Of a DNA stretch of 50,860 nucleotides, positions 34,260 through 43,701 are shown in pieces. The notes under the pieces were generated by a model. The model was not told the origin of the DNA, did not search any database, and saw nothing but the letters and a program-made list of their open reading frames with translations. The translations under genes were made by a program, and so were the position numbers. The number at the start of each line of letters is the position of its first letter. Position 1 is the stretch's first letter. The stretch lies in the NCBI RefSeq assembly GCF_029953285.1, contig NZ_JASAOI010000089.1, positions 1 to 50,860 on the forward strand, given 5' to 3'. Source of the stretch: Yinghuangia seranimata (GTDB lineage: Bacteria; Actinomycetota; Actinomycetes; Streptomycetales; Streptomycetaceae).

Positions 34260-36797
34260 TCATCGCGGACCGGATGACCTCCCAGGGCCTGTGACGGTGA
34301 TCGTTTGACCGCCGGGGCCGACCGCGATCGTGACCGTGACCGGCCCGCCCGCGGGTGCCCGCGCGGTGTCCCACGCGACCGTGACCGACACCGTGGCGCC
34401 CGCCCGCAAAGTGCCCGACGTGCGCGACAGCGAGACCCACGGCGCGCCCGACACGCCGAGCGTCCAGTTCACCGGAGCGTCGGCGGCCGAAAGGCGCAGT
34501 GTGCCGACCGGGTTTCCGGCGGTCAGGACGACCGACGGGGTGAGGACTCGCGGCCCGTTGCCGCCTCCGGTGTCGGCGCCGTCCATCGCGCCGGCGATCC
34601 GCGCGTCGCCGCCGGGCTTGCCGTTGCCGTTTCCGGAGCCCTTGGTCGCGCCGGCGGTGGTCCTGTCGGACGGGCGGGCGGTCGGGGACGGTGTGCTCGA
34701 CGGGCTCGGCGGCTGCGTCGTGGCCGCTGCGGCACCGTCGTCGCGTGCCGGGGGCGGCAGTTCGACGCCGGCGCCCGGCCCGCCCGCGCCCGCGACGCCC
34801 GGGCCCGGCGTGGGTTCGGTGGACTCGGCGCCTGTGTGCGTGGCCAGGGCCACCGGCGCGTCGGCCTGGGTGCTCGGATGCGCGTCGCCGCCGGTGGTCA
34901 GGGCCACGCCGAGCAGCACAGCGGCGGCCGCCGCTGCCGCGGTGGTCGCGAGCGGCGTGCGTATCCGGCGCTTCTTGGTGCGCGGGAACCCGTCGCGCCC
35001 GGCGCGCACCGCGCGTGCGACGACGAGCCCGTGCGCGGCGCGTGCGCCGTGCGAGGTGGTACGGAGCAGTTCGGCCCGCACCGCCAGGGGCGCCGGCCGC
35101 GCGGGCCCGGTGCCCAGCAACGCGTCCACGGTCGCCGCGAGGCCCGGCGAGCCGGACTCCGCGGTGGCCTCGACCTGGCCGAACACGACTGTCGGGGCGA
35201 GGGGTTGGGTGGCTTCGCGGGATGCCTTCGCCCGACGCCTCGGCCCGGGGACCGTCGAACGACGCGTTGCTGACGACAGATCAGGCGCCCCGCCGAGGCT
35301 TCTCCCCCGCGCCGCGCCTTCCGTTGCCGCGTCGCCGAGGTTCAGGGCACTGTCCGGCCGAGTCCGCCTCGCTGCGGATCCGGCGCCCGCCCCCTGCCAC
35401 GCGGATTCGCCCCCGGGACCGCGCGAACCATGGTGCGCGGAGCCTCCCTCGGCGGAATGACGGCCGGCGGCCCGACCGTCTCCCCGCCGGGCGCTCTCCG
35501 CGCTCGGGTCCTCGGCCCCGGCCGTGCCGCTGCGCCGTGCGGAACCTCCGGGCGCCTGCGCGCCGCTCGCGTCCACACCTCGCGCCCGAAATCCCGGCGG
35601 GACGCCGGGTCCCGCGCTGAACGGGCTCTGCTCGCCCGGGGATCGCGGGTAGGTGCGTCGGGTGCCGGTTTCGTCAGGGCGCCGCTCCGCGGTGACGGCG
35701 GCGGCGGATTCGCGGTCCGGGTGCGGCGGTGCCGTCGTGCCCGAGTGCGTTGTCGCGGTGGTTCCCGTCTGCCGGTCCCTGGCCGGGCCTCCCGCGCCCC
35801 GCCCAAGCTCCGTGGCGCCGACGTGCACGGCTCCCGCGTCGGGCGCGACGGCTCCGTGTGCCCGTGACTCCGCGCGCGGTCCCGTGTACCGCGCACCGTC
35901 CTCCCGCAGCCCCTCCGGGATGAACGGCCTGCACGCGCCGCACGATTCGACGTGCAGCCGGGCCGGTACGCGCAGTTCCGGCTCGATCGGTCCCGGCAGC
36001 GCGGCGCCCGACACCACGCCGGACGGGAGCAGCACGGCAAGTTCGGCGCACTCCTGGTCGGGGTGCACGCACACGGCGTGCACCACCAGGCATTCGGCGA
36101 ACTGCGTGCGCCCGCGCGCGACCAGGCGCACGGCCTGGCGCTCGGACAGTTCCAGGACGCGCCCCAGCTCGGCCGCGTCCAGCCCGTGCCGGACGGTCAG
36201 TTCGAGGGCCTCGCGTTCGGCGGGCTCGACGCCCTTCAGCGCGGTCGGCACCAGCGGCAGCAGCCGCGCCCGGTCCCTTACCGCGCCGAGGTCGACCACG
36301 CCCGGCCGCCAGACCTGACCGAATTCCGCCGCCCTTGCGTCGGGGCGGGCCGGGGCTCCCGTCGCGCTGGCGGCCCCGAATCCGTCCGACGCCGCCGCGC
36401 CCACCGCGACGCCGCCGTGCCGTGCCGCCTCGCTGCGCGCGACCGCGTACAGCAGCGCCCGCAGGGTGCCGTCCCCACGCCCCGCCGCACGGCCGCCGAC
36501 GCCCTCGGGGCCGCCGGCCGTACGCCCGGGACCACGGCCCCCGCCGGAGGCGCCGGCGCCCCCCGCGCCCGCGCTTCCGCCGAGGCCGCGTGCCCGTGAG
36601 CGGACGACGACCACGGTGTCGTGCAGCAGTTCGCCCGCGATCCGGTCGTCGCCGGTCAGCGTGCGCAGGTACGCGAACAGCTCGTCCGCGTAGGTGTCGT
36701 AGAGCTCCGCGACGCCTTCCGGCGTCCCCTCCTCGTGGCCGCGGGCAAGCGCCGCGGCAAGCCCGGGCCCCACGCCCGGTGCTCCCCCACCATGCAT
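34260..36797 (-). CDS. Sigma-like membrane protein with BACON-type domain, paralogue
   Basis: An 845-residue protein with the same architecture as its neighbour. Sigma region 2-like residues about 28-75 (VAELYDTYADELFAYLRTL, IAGELLHDTVVVV) are followed by a Gly-rich insertion; region 4-like sequence spans about 185-235 (VEPAEREALELTVRHGLDAAELGRVLELSERQAVRLV). HVESCGAC is the zinc-like motif; then about 300 disordered residues, a helix near 615-636 (ATTAAAAAAAVLLGVALTTG) and a C-terminal domain with VNWTLGVSGAPWVSLSRTSGTL. ATG 36797 is eight bases after TACGGT. The 107-base AT-richer gap between the two genes suggests separate promoters. It diverges from radA. Confidence 0.8.
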   Translation of the reverse strand: MHGGGAPGVGPGLAAALARGHEEGTPEGVAELYDTYADELFAYLRTLTGDDRIAGELLHDTVVVVRSRARGLGGSAGAGGAGASGGGRGPGRTAGGPEGVGGRAAGRGDGTLRALLYAVARSEAARHGGVAVGAAASDGFGAASATGAPARPDARAAEFGQVWRPGVVDLGAVRDRARLLPLVPTALKGVEPAEREALELTVRHGLDAAELGRVLELSERQAVRLVARGRTQFAECLVVHAVCVHPDQECAELAVLLPSGVVSGAALPGPIEPELRVPARLHVESCGACRPFIPEGLREDGARYTGPRAESRAHGAVAPDAGAVHVGATELGRGAGGPARDRQTGTTATTHSGTTAPPHPDRESAAAVTAERRPDETGTRRTYPRSPGEQSPFSAGPGVPPGFRARGVDASGAQAPGGSARRSGTAGAEDPSAESARRGDGRAAGRHSAEGGSAHHGSRGPGGESAWQGAGAGSAARRTRPDSALNLGDAATEGAARGRSLGGAPDLSSATRRSTVPGPRRRAKASREATQPLAPTVVFGQVEATAESGSPGLAATVDALLGTGPARPAPLAVRAELLRTTSHGARAAHGLVVARAVRAGRDGFPRTKKRRIRTPLATTAAAAAAAVLLGVALTTGGDAHPSTQADAPVALATHTGAESTEPTPGPGVAGAGGPGAGVELPPPARDDGAAAATTQPPSPSSTPSPTARPSDRTTAGATKGSGNGNGKPGGDARIAGAMDGADTGGGNGPRVLTPSVVLTAGNPVGTLRLSAADAPVNWTLGVSGAPWVSLSRTSGTLRAGATVSVTVAWDTARAPAGGPVTVTIAVGPGGQTITVTGPGRSSGPR

Positions 36798-37014
36798 GAG
36801 GCCTCACCGTACGCACGCGCGAGCGGGCCCACCATGGTTTTGGCGGAGGACCACCCGATTCCGGTCGCGCTGTCACCCTCCCGTGACAAACCCGCCCTCC
36901 GGGCGCCACCTGGCGCCACCCGGACACTCCCCACACGAGCCCCCGTACCCCCGTGGTGACCCCGCTGGCGGGTCGCCCCGCACGGTGTCGGTTCGGGCGG
37001 CTACCGTGCCGCGT

Positions 37015-38397
37015 ATGGCCAAGACCGCCGGTACGACCGGTAAAGCCCGCCCGTCGTACCGCTGCACCGAGTGCGGTTGGACCACGCCCAAGTGGCTCGG
37101 CAGGTGCCCCGAGTGCCAGGCCTGGGGCAGCGTCGAGGAGTACGGCTCGGCGTCGAAGCTGCGTACCGTCACGGCGGGTCCGGTGACTTCGCCCGCGCTG
37201 CCGATCCCGCGGATCGACGTGGAGGCGGCCCGCTTCCACTCGACGGGCGTCGACGAGCTGGACCGGGTGCTCGGCGGCGGTGTCGTGCCCGGCGCGGTGA
37301 TCCTGCTGGCCGGCGAGCCCGGCGTCGGGAAGTCGACGCTGCTGCTCGAGGTCGCGAGCGCGTTCGCCACCCCCGGGGCCCCGACGCTGTACGTGACCGG
37401 TGAGGAGTCCGCGTCGCAGGTGCGCCTGCGCGCGGGCCGGATCGGCGCGTTGAACGACCACCTGTACCTGGCGGCGGAGACCGACCTTTCGGCGGTGCTC
37501 GGCCACGTCGACGCGGTGAAGCCCGCGCTGATGGTGGTCGACTCGGTGCAGACGATCGCCTCGCCGGAGATCGACGGCGCGCCGGGCGGGGTGTCGCAGG
37601 TGCGCGAGGTCGCCGGCGGCCTCATCCGGGTCGCGAAGGAACGCGGCATCGCGACGATCATCGTCGGCCACGTGACGAAGGACGGCTCGATCGCCGGCCC
37701 GCGGCTCCTCGAGCACCTCGTGGACGTCGTGCTGTCGTTCGAGGGCGACCGGCACGCGCGGCTGCGCCTGGTCCGCGCGGTGAAGAACCGCTACGGCGCC
37801 GCCGACGAGGTCGGGTGCTTCGAGCTGCACGACGAGGGCATCAAGGGCCTGCCCGACCCGAGCGGCCTGTTCCTCACCCAGCGGCAGGTTCCGGTCGCGG
37901 GCACCTGCGTCACGGTGACGCTGGAGGGCAAGCGGCCGCTGGTGGCCGAGGTGCAGGCGCTGGTGGCGCCGTCCCAGATCCCCACCCCCCGGCGCGCGAC
38001 GTCCGGCCTGGACTCGGCGCGCATGTCGATGGTGCTCGCGGTGCTGGAGCGGCGCGGCGGCGTGCGCCTCGACAAGACCGAGATCTACACGGCGACGGTC
38101 GGCGGCGTGCGGCTGACCGAGCCGGCCGCCGACCTGGCCGCCGCGCTCGCGCTCGCCGGGGCCGCCGCGGACCATCCGCTGCCGCCCAAGCTGGTCGCGA
38201 TCGGCGAGGTCGGACTGGCCGGCGAGGTGCGCCGCGTGACCGGCGTCCAGCGGCGACTCGCCGAGGCGCACCGGCTCGGTTTCACGCACGCGCTGGTGCC
38301 GCCGGACCCCGGCAAGGTGCCCGACGGAATGCGTGTGACGGAAGTGGCCGACATCTCCGAGGCGCTGCGCGCATTCTCCCTTGTGTCTCACCGGTAG
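37015..38397 (+). CDS. radA: DNA repair protein RadA
   Basis: A 460-residue RadA/Sms helicase that drives branch migration in recombinational repair. The N-terminal zinc finger is CTECGWTTPKWLGRCPEC; Walker A GEPGVGKST is near residue 100; the RadA-specific VKNRYGAADEVGCFEL motif follows the ATPase core; the C-terminal Lon-protease-like domain includes GLDSARMSMVLAVLERRGG. ATG 37015 lies seven bases after TACCGT, so the mRNA is probably leaderless. disA follows after 107 bases, the usual partnership. Confidence 0.97.
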   Translation: MAKTAGTTGKARPSYRCTECGWTTPKWLGRCPECQAWGSVEEYGSASKLRTVTAGPVTSPALPIPRIDVEAARFHSTGVDELDRVLGGGVVPGAVILLAGEPGVGKSTLLLEVASAFATPGAPTLYVTGEESASQVRLRAGRIGALNDHLYLAAETDLSAVLGHVDAVKPALMVVDSVQTIASPEIDGAPGGVSQVREVAGGLIRVAKERGIATIIVGHVTKDGSIAGPRLLEHLVDVVLSFEGDRHARLRLVRAVKNRYGAADEVGCFELHDEGIKGLPDPSGLFLTQRQVPVAGTCVTVTLEGKRPLVAEVQALVAPSQIPTPRRATSGLDSARMSMVLAVLERRGGVRLDKTEIYTATVGGVRLTEPAADLAAALALAGAAADHPLPPKLVAIGEVGLAGEVRRVTGVQRRLAEAHRLGFTHALVPPDPGKVPDGMRVTEVADISEALRAFSLVSHR

Positions 38398-38504
38398 ACT
38401 TTTCCACCGATCTTTCTCAGCGGCAGCGGCGCCGTATCCCCGGGCGACACCCGGGCCCGGCACCGCCGTCGTAGCCGGGGACGGCGACGACCACGGGGAG
38501 TTCT

Positions 38505-39611
38505 GTGGCAACGAATGACCGGACCGACAGGGGCACGACCGACCAGGCGCTGGTACGGGCTTCGCTGATGGCTGTCGCGCCGGGTACACCGCTGCGGGAC
38601 GGGCTCGAACGCATCCTGCGCGGGAAGACCGGCGGCCTCATCATTCTCGGCTTCGACAAGACCGTCGAGGCGCTGTGCACCGGCGGTTTCGTGCTGGACG
38701 TCGAGTTCAGCGCGACCCGGCTGCGCGAGCTGTGCAAGCTGGACGGCGGCCTGGTCGTCGACAAGGACTGCACCAAGATCGTGCGGGCCGGCGTGCAGTT
38801 CGTGCCGGACCCGTCGATCCCGACCGAGGAGACCGGCACGCGGCACCGCACCGCGGAGCGGGTCAACAAGCAGACCGGTTACCCGGTGGTGTCGGTCAGC
38901 CAGTCGATGAGCCTCATCGCGCTGTACGTGAACGGGCGCCGCTACGTCCTGGAGGACTCCGCGGCGATCCTGTCCCGCGCCAACCAGGCGTTGGCCACGC
39001 TCGAGCGCTACAAGCTGCGCCTCGACGAGGTGGCGGGCACGCTGTCGGCGCTGGAGATCGAGGACCTGGTCACGGTGCGCGACGTGTGCGCCGTGTCGCA
39101 GCGCCTCGAGATGGTCCGTCTGATCGCGCGTGAGATCGACGGGTACGTCGCGGAACTGGGTACCGACGGGCGGCTCCTCTCGCTCCAGCTCGAGGAGTTG
39201 ATCGCGGGCGTCGAGCCGGACCGCTCGCTGGTGTCGCGCGACTACATCCCGGAGCGGGCGCTCAAGCGCGGCCGCACCGAGGCGGACGTCCTCGACGAAC
39301 TCGACGGCCTGACCCACACCGACCTGCTCGACCTGCCGACGGTGGCCCGCGCGCTGGGCTTCACCTCCAGCGCCGAGGTGCTGGACTCGGCGGTCAGCCC
39401 GCGCGGCTACCGGCTGCTGGCCAAGGTGCCGCGGCTGCCACCGGTGGTCATCGAGCGGCTCGTGGAGCACTTCGGCGGCCTGCAGAAGCTGCTCGCGGCG
39501 AGCGTCGACGACCTCCAGGCGGTCGACGGCGTGGGCGAGGCCCGGGCGCGCAGCGTGCGCGAGGGGCTGTCGCGGCTCGCGGAGTCGTCGATCCTCGAAC
39601 GCTACGTCTGA
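38505..39611 (+). CDS. disA: Diadenylate cyclase DisA
   Basis: A 368-residue DNA-integrity scanning protein making c-di-AMP. The N-terminal DAC domain has [18 protein letters not shown] and the RHR motif at residues 113-115 ([10 protein letters not shown]). The usual DGA motif reads D80-G81-G82 here ([11 protein letters not shown]), an Ala-to-Gly change in a catalytic motif. A helical spine and the C-terminal helix-hairpin-helix DNA-binding part ([22 protein letters not shown]) complete the protein. The GTG start has GGGGAG four bases upstream. c-di-AMP controls osmotic and potassium balance and development in Streptomyces. Confidence 0.95.
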   Translation: MATNDRTDRGTTDQALVRASLMAVAPGTPLRDGLERILRGKTGGLIILGFDKTVEALCTGGFVLDVEFSATRLRELCKLDGGLVVDKDCTKIVRAGVQFVPDPSIPTEETGTRHRTAERVNKQTGYPVVSVSQSMSLIALYVNGRRYVLEDSAAILSRANQALATLERYKLRLDEVAGTLSALEIEDLVTVRDVCAVSQRLEMVRLIAREIDGYVAELGTDGRLLSLQLEELIAGVEPDRSLVSRDYIPERALKRGRTEADVLDELDGLTHTDLLDLPTVARALGFTSSAEVLDSAVSPRGYRLLAKVPRLPPVVIERLVEHFGGLQKLLAASVDDLQAVDGVGEARARSVREGLSRLAESSILERYV

Positions 39612-39961
39612 CGGGACACACCGGCCCGGCCCGCCGAGGGCCGGGCCCGGGTGGACCGGAGCACCGTGCGCCGAAGCTCGCGCGGCCGTCGTCGGCCGCG
39701 CACGGCGCTGCGGCTGGTCCGGCCGACCGCGGACACCGAGCCCGCGCCGCCCTTCCGGGGGCGTGCGCGGGCTCCGGCGTATCCGCGGGGTGTCCCGGGG
39801 TGTCTCAGCGCCTCACGGCTCCGTCCCGCGCATGCGACGCGAAAGGGCCCCCACCGTCGGTGGGGGCCCTTTCGTGTTGTCGGCCTCTGTCCGTCACGCC
39901 CGGCCGGTCCACGCGCCGTGCCCGGAGGCCGGCCGGGCCGGGCCCGGCCGGCTCGTCGGAC
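39612..39961. other. Gene-free gap between disA and the convergent gene
   Basis: 350 bases with no supported gene. The only structure seen is the strong hairpin at 39840-39874; the flanks are GC-rich and repetitive (GGGCCGGGC-type). Confidence 0.5.
39840..39874. terminator. Bidirectional terminator after disA
   Basis: A perfect palindrome with 17-nt arms (CGAAAGGGCCCCCACCG and its complement) around a single T. It lies between disA and the convergent gene at 39962 and begins with AAAG and ends in CTTTCG, so T-rich bases occur on both sides. Confidence 0.8.
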
Positions 39962-40852
39962 CTACTGCGCGACGGTCCACTGGTACTGCTTGGTCGCCCA
40001 CTGCATGCCCGAGACCTTGCCCGAGGCGCTGAAGAGCGAGCCGGCGGCCGGCGGGGACAGCGCGGGGGCGGCGCCGGTGCAGTGCGCGGGGTCCGAGCGG
40101 GTCCAGGTGAAGGTGAAGTTGCGCGCGGCGGACTGGCCGGGCTGCACCTGCACGATCTCCGGCTTGTTGGCGGGCGCGCAGTCGGCGGGCGACCAGATGT
40201 GGTCCCTGCCCGACGTGACCTCGACGGTGGCGGACTTGGCCGACAGGTCGACGGCGCAGGTCTGCGTGCCGACGTTGCGCACGTTCAGGGTCAGCTGGAC
40301 CTGCTCGCCCACCCGGTACTTGGTGTCCGCGGGACGGTCGCCGGAGAGCGTCAGCTCCGCGTTGCCGCCCTGCTGGTAGGTGCACGCCGGAATGCCGCCC
40401 AGCATCGGCGGCGCACCGCCGCCCGACGCGGCACCGCCGGTCGCCGGGACGCCCTGCTGGCCCGCGGTCGCACCCGCGGTCGCGCCAGTGGTCGCACCGC
40501 CGTTGGAGCCTCCGGCGGCCGTACCGCCGCCCGCCGCACCGCCGTTGCCCGCCGAGCCGCCCGACGCGGCGCCCGGCTGCTGGCCGTTCGTGCCGCCGGT
40601 CGCCCCGGTCGACGAACCCGCCGCGGCACCAGCGGTGCCGCCGGGCGTGATCTGGCCGGGCGCGGGCGCGACGCCGCTCGGCGACGCCGAACTCTCAGCG
40701 GCGGCCTTGCCCTTGTCGTCACCGCTGTCGCCCCCGCTGCACGCCCACGCGACGAGCGCGATGAGCACAGCGAGGCCGACCAACACGATGGCTCGCCGGC
40801 GCCAGTACACGGACGGGGGAAGATGTCCAACGGGGCGGGTTACAGAGTCCAC
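39962..40852 (-). CDS. Membrane-anchored protein with Gly/Ala/Thr-rich linker
   Basis: A 296-residue protein: a basic N-terminus, one helix at about residues 20-38 (AIVLVGLAVLIALVAWACSG), then about 110 residues of low-complexity Gly/Ala/Ser/Thr linker, and a beta-rich outer domain of about 135 residues with four Cys (ACTYQQ, QTCAVD, ADCAPAN, AHCTGA) that may form two disulphides. TLNVRNVGTQTC and NFTFTWTRSD suggest an immunoglobulin-like fold. Function unknown; similar proteins occur beside disA/mutY in Streptomyces (from memory). GTG start lies six bases after TAGAGT, pointing to a leaderless message. Confidence 0.75.
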   Translation of the reverse strand: MDSVTRPVGHLPPSVYWRRRAIVLVGLAVLIALVAWACSGGDSGDDKGKAAAESSASPSGVAPAPGQITPGGTAGAAAGSSTGATGGTNGQQPGAASGGSAGNGGAAGGGTAAGGSNGGATTGATAGATAGQQGVPATGGAASGGGAPPMLGGIPACTYQQGGNAELTLSGDRPADTKYRVGEQVQLTLNVRNVGTQTCAVDLSAKSATVEVTSGRDHIWSPADCAPANKPEIVQVQPGQSAARNFTFTWTRSDPAHCTGAAPALSPPAAGSLFSASGKVSGMQWATKQYQWTVAQ

Positions 40853-41108
40853 CGGGCAACTCTAGGGCCGCCCGTTAGGCCGTCTGGCGCAGCCGCGCCG
40901 CATGCGACGTGGGATTTTGGATGTTGAGACGGTCGCACGCGGGGCGTTCCCGGGCAAAAACGAGCAACCCGCGCGCCCCTCCGCACGCTCCCCCACAGGA
41001 GTGAGGCGCGTGATCCCGCTCACGTTGTCGATCTTGGTCCGAACGGCGAGACGGACGTCCCACCGGCGCGCCTCGGCGGACCGCCGGCCGTGGGAGGATC
41101 GAGGCCTC

Positions 41109-41999
41109 ATGCCGCACGCACTCAACGACCCCATCCTCGACTGGTACACCGAGCACGCCCGCGAGCTGCCCTGGCGCACCGAGGACGCGACGCCGTGGGC
41201 GGTGATGGTCAGCGAGTTCATGCTCCAGCAGACCCCCGTCAACCGCGTCCTGCCGATGTACGAGGCGTGGCTTGCCCGTTGGCCCACGCCCACCGCGCTC
41301 GCCGACGACGAGCCCGGCGAGGCCGTCCGGGCGTGGGGCCGCCTCGGCTACCCGCGCCGTGCGCTGCGCCTGCACGCGGCCGCCACCGCCATCCGCGACC
41401 TGCACGCCGGGGAAGTGCCCGACGTGCACGCCAACTTGCTGGCCCTGCCCGGGGTCGGCGAGTACACCGCCGCGGCGATCGCGTCGTTCGCGTTCCGGCA
41501 GCGGCACGCGGTGCTGGACACCAACGTGCGCCGCGTCTTCGCGCGAACCGTCGACGGCACCGAGTACCCGCCGCAGTCGACCACTCCGGCGGAACGCAAG
41601 ACCGCCGCCTCCGCCATGCCGGACGTCGACGAGACCGCCGCCACCTGGGCCGTCGCGATCATGGAGCTCGGCGCCCTGGTCTGCACCGCCCGCACGCCCC
41701 GGTGCGGGGACTGCCCCGTGGCCGCCCTGTGCGCCTGGCGCCTGGCGGGGAAGCCCGCGTACGACGGCCCGCCCCGACGGGGCCAGACCTACGCGGGCAC
41801 CGACCGCCAGGTCCGCGGCAAGCTCCTGGCCGTGCTGCGCGAGGCCAGCGAACCGGTCCCGCAGGCGCTGCTCGACGAGGTCTGGGAGGACGCCGTCCAG
41901 CGCGCACGGGCGTTGGACGGCCTGGTCGCCGACGGACTGGTCGAGCCGGTGGCCGAGGGCGTCTACCGGCTGCCGACGGGGGCGCCTGTTTCACCGTGA
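41109..41999 (+). CDS. mutY: A/G-specific adenine glycosylase
   Basis: A 296-residue MutY that removes adenine opposite 8-oxoguanine. LPWRTEDATPWAVMVSEFMLQQTPVNRV begins the catalytic domain, the helix-hairpin-helix LLALPGVGEYTAAAIASFAF is followed by the catalytic Asp in VLDTNVRRV, and the 4Fe-4S cluster is C-x6-C-x2-C-x5-C (CTARTPRCGDCPVAALC). The C-terminal NUDIX-like recognition domain of E. coli MutY is replaced by a short winged-helix-like tail, normal for actinobacteria. ATG 41109 is the conserved start. It diverges from the upstream gene over 256 bases. Confidence 0.95.
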   Translation: MPHALNDPILDWYTEHARELPWRTEDATPWAVMVSEFMLQQTPVNRVLPMYEAWLARWPTPTALADDEPGEAVRAWGRLGYPRRALRLHAAATAIRDLHAGEVPDVHANLLALPGVGEYTAAAIASFAFRQRHAVLDTNVRRVFARTVDGTEYPPQSTTPAERKTAASAMPDVDETAATWAVAIMELGALVCTARTPRCGDCPVAALCAWRLAGKPAYDGPPRRGQTYAGTDRQVRGKLLAVLREASEPVPQALLDEVWEDAVQRARALDGLVADGLVEPVAEGVYRLPTGAPVSP

Positions 42000-42123
42000 A
42001 CAGGCCGTGACCGGCCCTGTCCTCGAAGTCACGACGGGTGGCTTCGAGGGGTCTTCTTCACCCACCACTCCGTCGGGAAGTGACGTCTTCCCCCCGGGGC
42101 TACCCGCGAGTAATCTCCGGATC

Positions 42124-42990
42124 ATGGACCTCACGACGTACGCGATCCCGGCATTTGTGCTGCTTCTCGCCGTCGAGATCCTGGCCTACAAGTACTCACC
42201 GGACGACGACAAGCGCGGCTACACCGTCAAGGACACGGTCACCAGCCTCTCCATGGGCGTCGGCAGCATCGCGGCGAACCTCGTCTGGGGTCTGCTCGCC
42301 GCGCTTCTCTGGGTGGCCGGGTACCACCTGACGCCGTTGGACGTGCCCGGGGCGTGGTGGGGCTGGGCGCTGGCGGTGCTCGCGGTGGACTTCTTCTACT
42401 ACTGGGAACACCGCGCGATGCACGAGATCCGGCTGCTGTGGGCCAGCCACGTCGTGCACCACTCGAGCCAGCACTACAACCTGTCGACCGCCCTGCGGCA
42501 GAGCTGGACCGGCGCGCACCACATGGTGTTCATGCTGCCGGTGGCGCTGCTCGGGTTCCGGCCGGAGATGGTGTTCGCGGCGTACTCGGTGAACCTGATC
42601 TACCAGTTCTGGTTCCACACCGAGCGTGTCCACAGGCTGTGGAAACCGATCGAGTACGTGTTCAACACGCCGTCGCACCACCGCGTGCACCACGGGTCGA
42701 ACCGGCAGTACCTGGACCGCAACTACGGCGGCATCCTGATCGTGTGGGACCGGCTGTTCCGTTCCTTCGAGCCGGAGGGCGAGAAGGTGGACTACGGCCT
42801 GACCAAGAACATCTCGACGTACAACCCGCTCCGGGTCGCGGTGCACGAATACTGGGCGATCGGGCGCGACGTGCGGCACGCGACGACCTGGCGCGAGCGG
42901 TTCGGCCGGGTGTTCCGCGGGCCCGGGTGGAGTCCCGAGCCGAAGGCCCCCGTCGCCGCCGCGCCGAGTGCCGCCGAGGCCGCCGCGTGA
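42124..42990 (+). CDS. Fatty acid hydroxylase / sterol desaturase family protein
   Basis: A 288-residue di-iron membrane enzyme. Helices lie at about residues 5-22, 40-68 and 80-95. The His clusters are HRAMHE, HVVHHSSQHYN and HHRVHHGSN, with further His in HTERVHRL, matching the eight-His iron site of the family. Bacterial members hydroxylate or cleave ether or acyl lipids. It is translationally coupled (GTGA) to a YhhN/TMEM86-type lysoplasmalogenase; alkylglycerol monooxygenase plus lysoplasmalogenase would make sense as an ether-lipid pair, which is inference. ATG 42124 lies seven bases after TAATCT, a leaderless-type promoter. Confidence 0.88.
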   Translation: MDLTTYAIPAFVLLLAVEILAYKYSPDDDKRGYTVKDTVTSLSMGVGSIAANLVWGLLAALLWVAGYHLTPLDVPGAWWGWALAVLAVDFFYYWEHRAMHEIRLLWASHVVHHSSQHYNLSTALRQSWTGAHHMVFMLPVALLGFRPEMVFAAYSVNLIYQFWFHTERVHRLWKPIEYVFNTPSHHRVHHGSNRQYLDRNYGGILIVWDRLFRSFEPEGEKVDYGLTKNISTYNPLRVAVHEYWAIGRDVRHATTWRERFGRVFRGPGWSPEPKAPVAAAPSAAEAAA

Positions 42991-43691
42991 CCGGCTCGCG
43001 CGCGTCGCGCGGGTGGCTGGCCGCGTACCTCGTCCTCGGCACGCTGGACACGGTGCTCGCCGCGGTCGACGCGGGCCCGGTGCGCTGGGCGACGAAGCCC
43101 CTGCTGATGCCGCTGCTGGCGGCGTTCGTGGTCACCGCCGCGCGGCGGCCCGTCAAAGAGCTGCGGCTGCCGCTGATCGCGCTCGCGGGCGGGTTCGTCG
43201 GGGACGTCGGCCTGCTGCCCGACAAGCAGGGCCTGTTCATGGTGGGCATGGGCGGGTTCGCGGTCGGGCACGTCGCGTACGTCCGGGCGTTCGCCAAGGC
43301 CGGCGCCGGGCGCAGGCTGGTCGAGAACGCGTGGATCCCGGTCGGTTACGGGCTGGCCTGGGCGGCGATGATCGCCGTCCTGTGGCGCGGCCTCGACGAC
43401 CTGCTGGTGCCGGTGATCGGCTACAGCCTGCTGCTGACCACGATGGCGGCGTTCGCGGCCGGCATGGACCGGCTGACCGCGCTCGGCGGGGCGGCGTTCC
43501 TGGTGTCGGACACCGTGATCGCGTTCGGGATCGCCGACCTGGACGTCGTGCCCGGCCAGGACGCGCTGGTCATGCCGCTCTACCTGGCCGCGCAGCTGCT
43601 GCTGATGACGTCGTGGGCGCCGTGGCCGTACGGGAAGGCCGTCGCCGGAAACGCGACGGCGGCGGACCCGGGCAGGTCCGCCGCCGTCTGA
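42987..43691 (+). CDS. YhhN/TMEM86-family membrane protein (lysoplasmalogenase-like)
   Basis: A 234-residue protein with about eight hydrophobic segments. KPLLMPLLAAFV near residue 30 and GGFVGDVGLLPDKQGLFMVGMGGFAVGHVAYV hold the conserved Asp residues of the YhhN family; LVSDTVIAF and VMPLYLAAQLLLMTSW are the late motifs. Eukaryotic TMEM86B hydrolyses the vinyl-ether bond of lysoplasmalogens. Its GTG start overlaps the preceding stop, so it is made with the hydroxylase-type enzyme. Only ten bases separate it from the convergent TPR gene. Confidence 0.88.
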   Translation: MTGSRASRGWLAAYLVLGTLDTVLAAVDAGPVRWATKPLLMPLLAAFVVTAARRPVKELRLPLIALAGGFVGDVGLLPDKQGLFMVGMGGFAVGHVAYVRAFAKAGAGRRLVENAWIPVGYGLAWAAMIAVLWRGLDDLLVPVIGYSLLLTTMAAFAAGMDRLTALGGAAFLVSDTVIAFGIADLDVVPGQDALVMPLYLAAQLLLMTSWAPWPYGKAVAGNATAADPGRSAAV

Positions 43692-43701
43692 GCGCCGTGC
43701 G

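Noticed and set aside
35674-38589. A minus-strand open frame of about 970 codons
   Set aside because: It is antisense to radA and out of frame with the BACON-type gene; composition is Arg/Ala/Gly noise.
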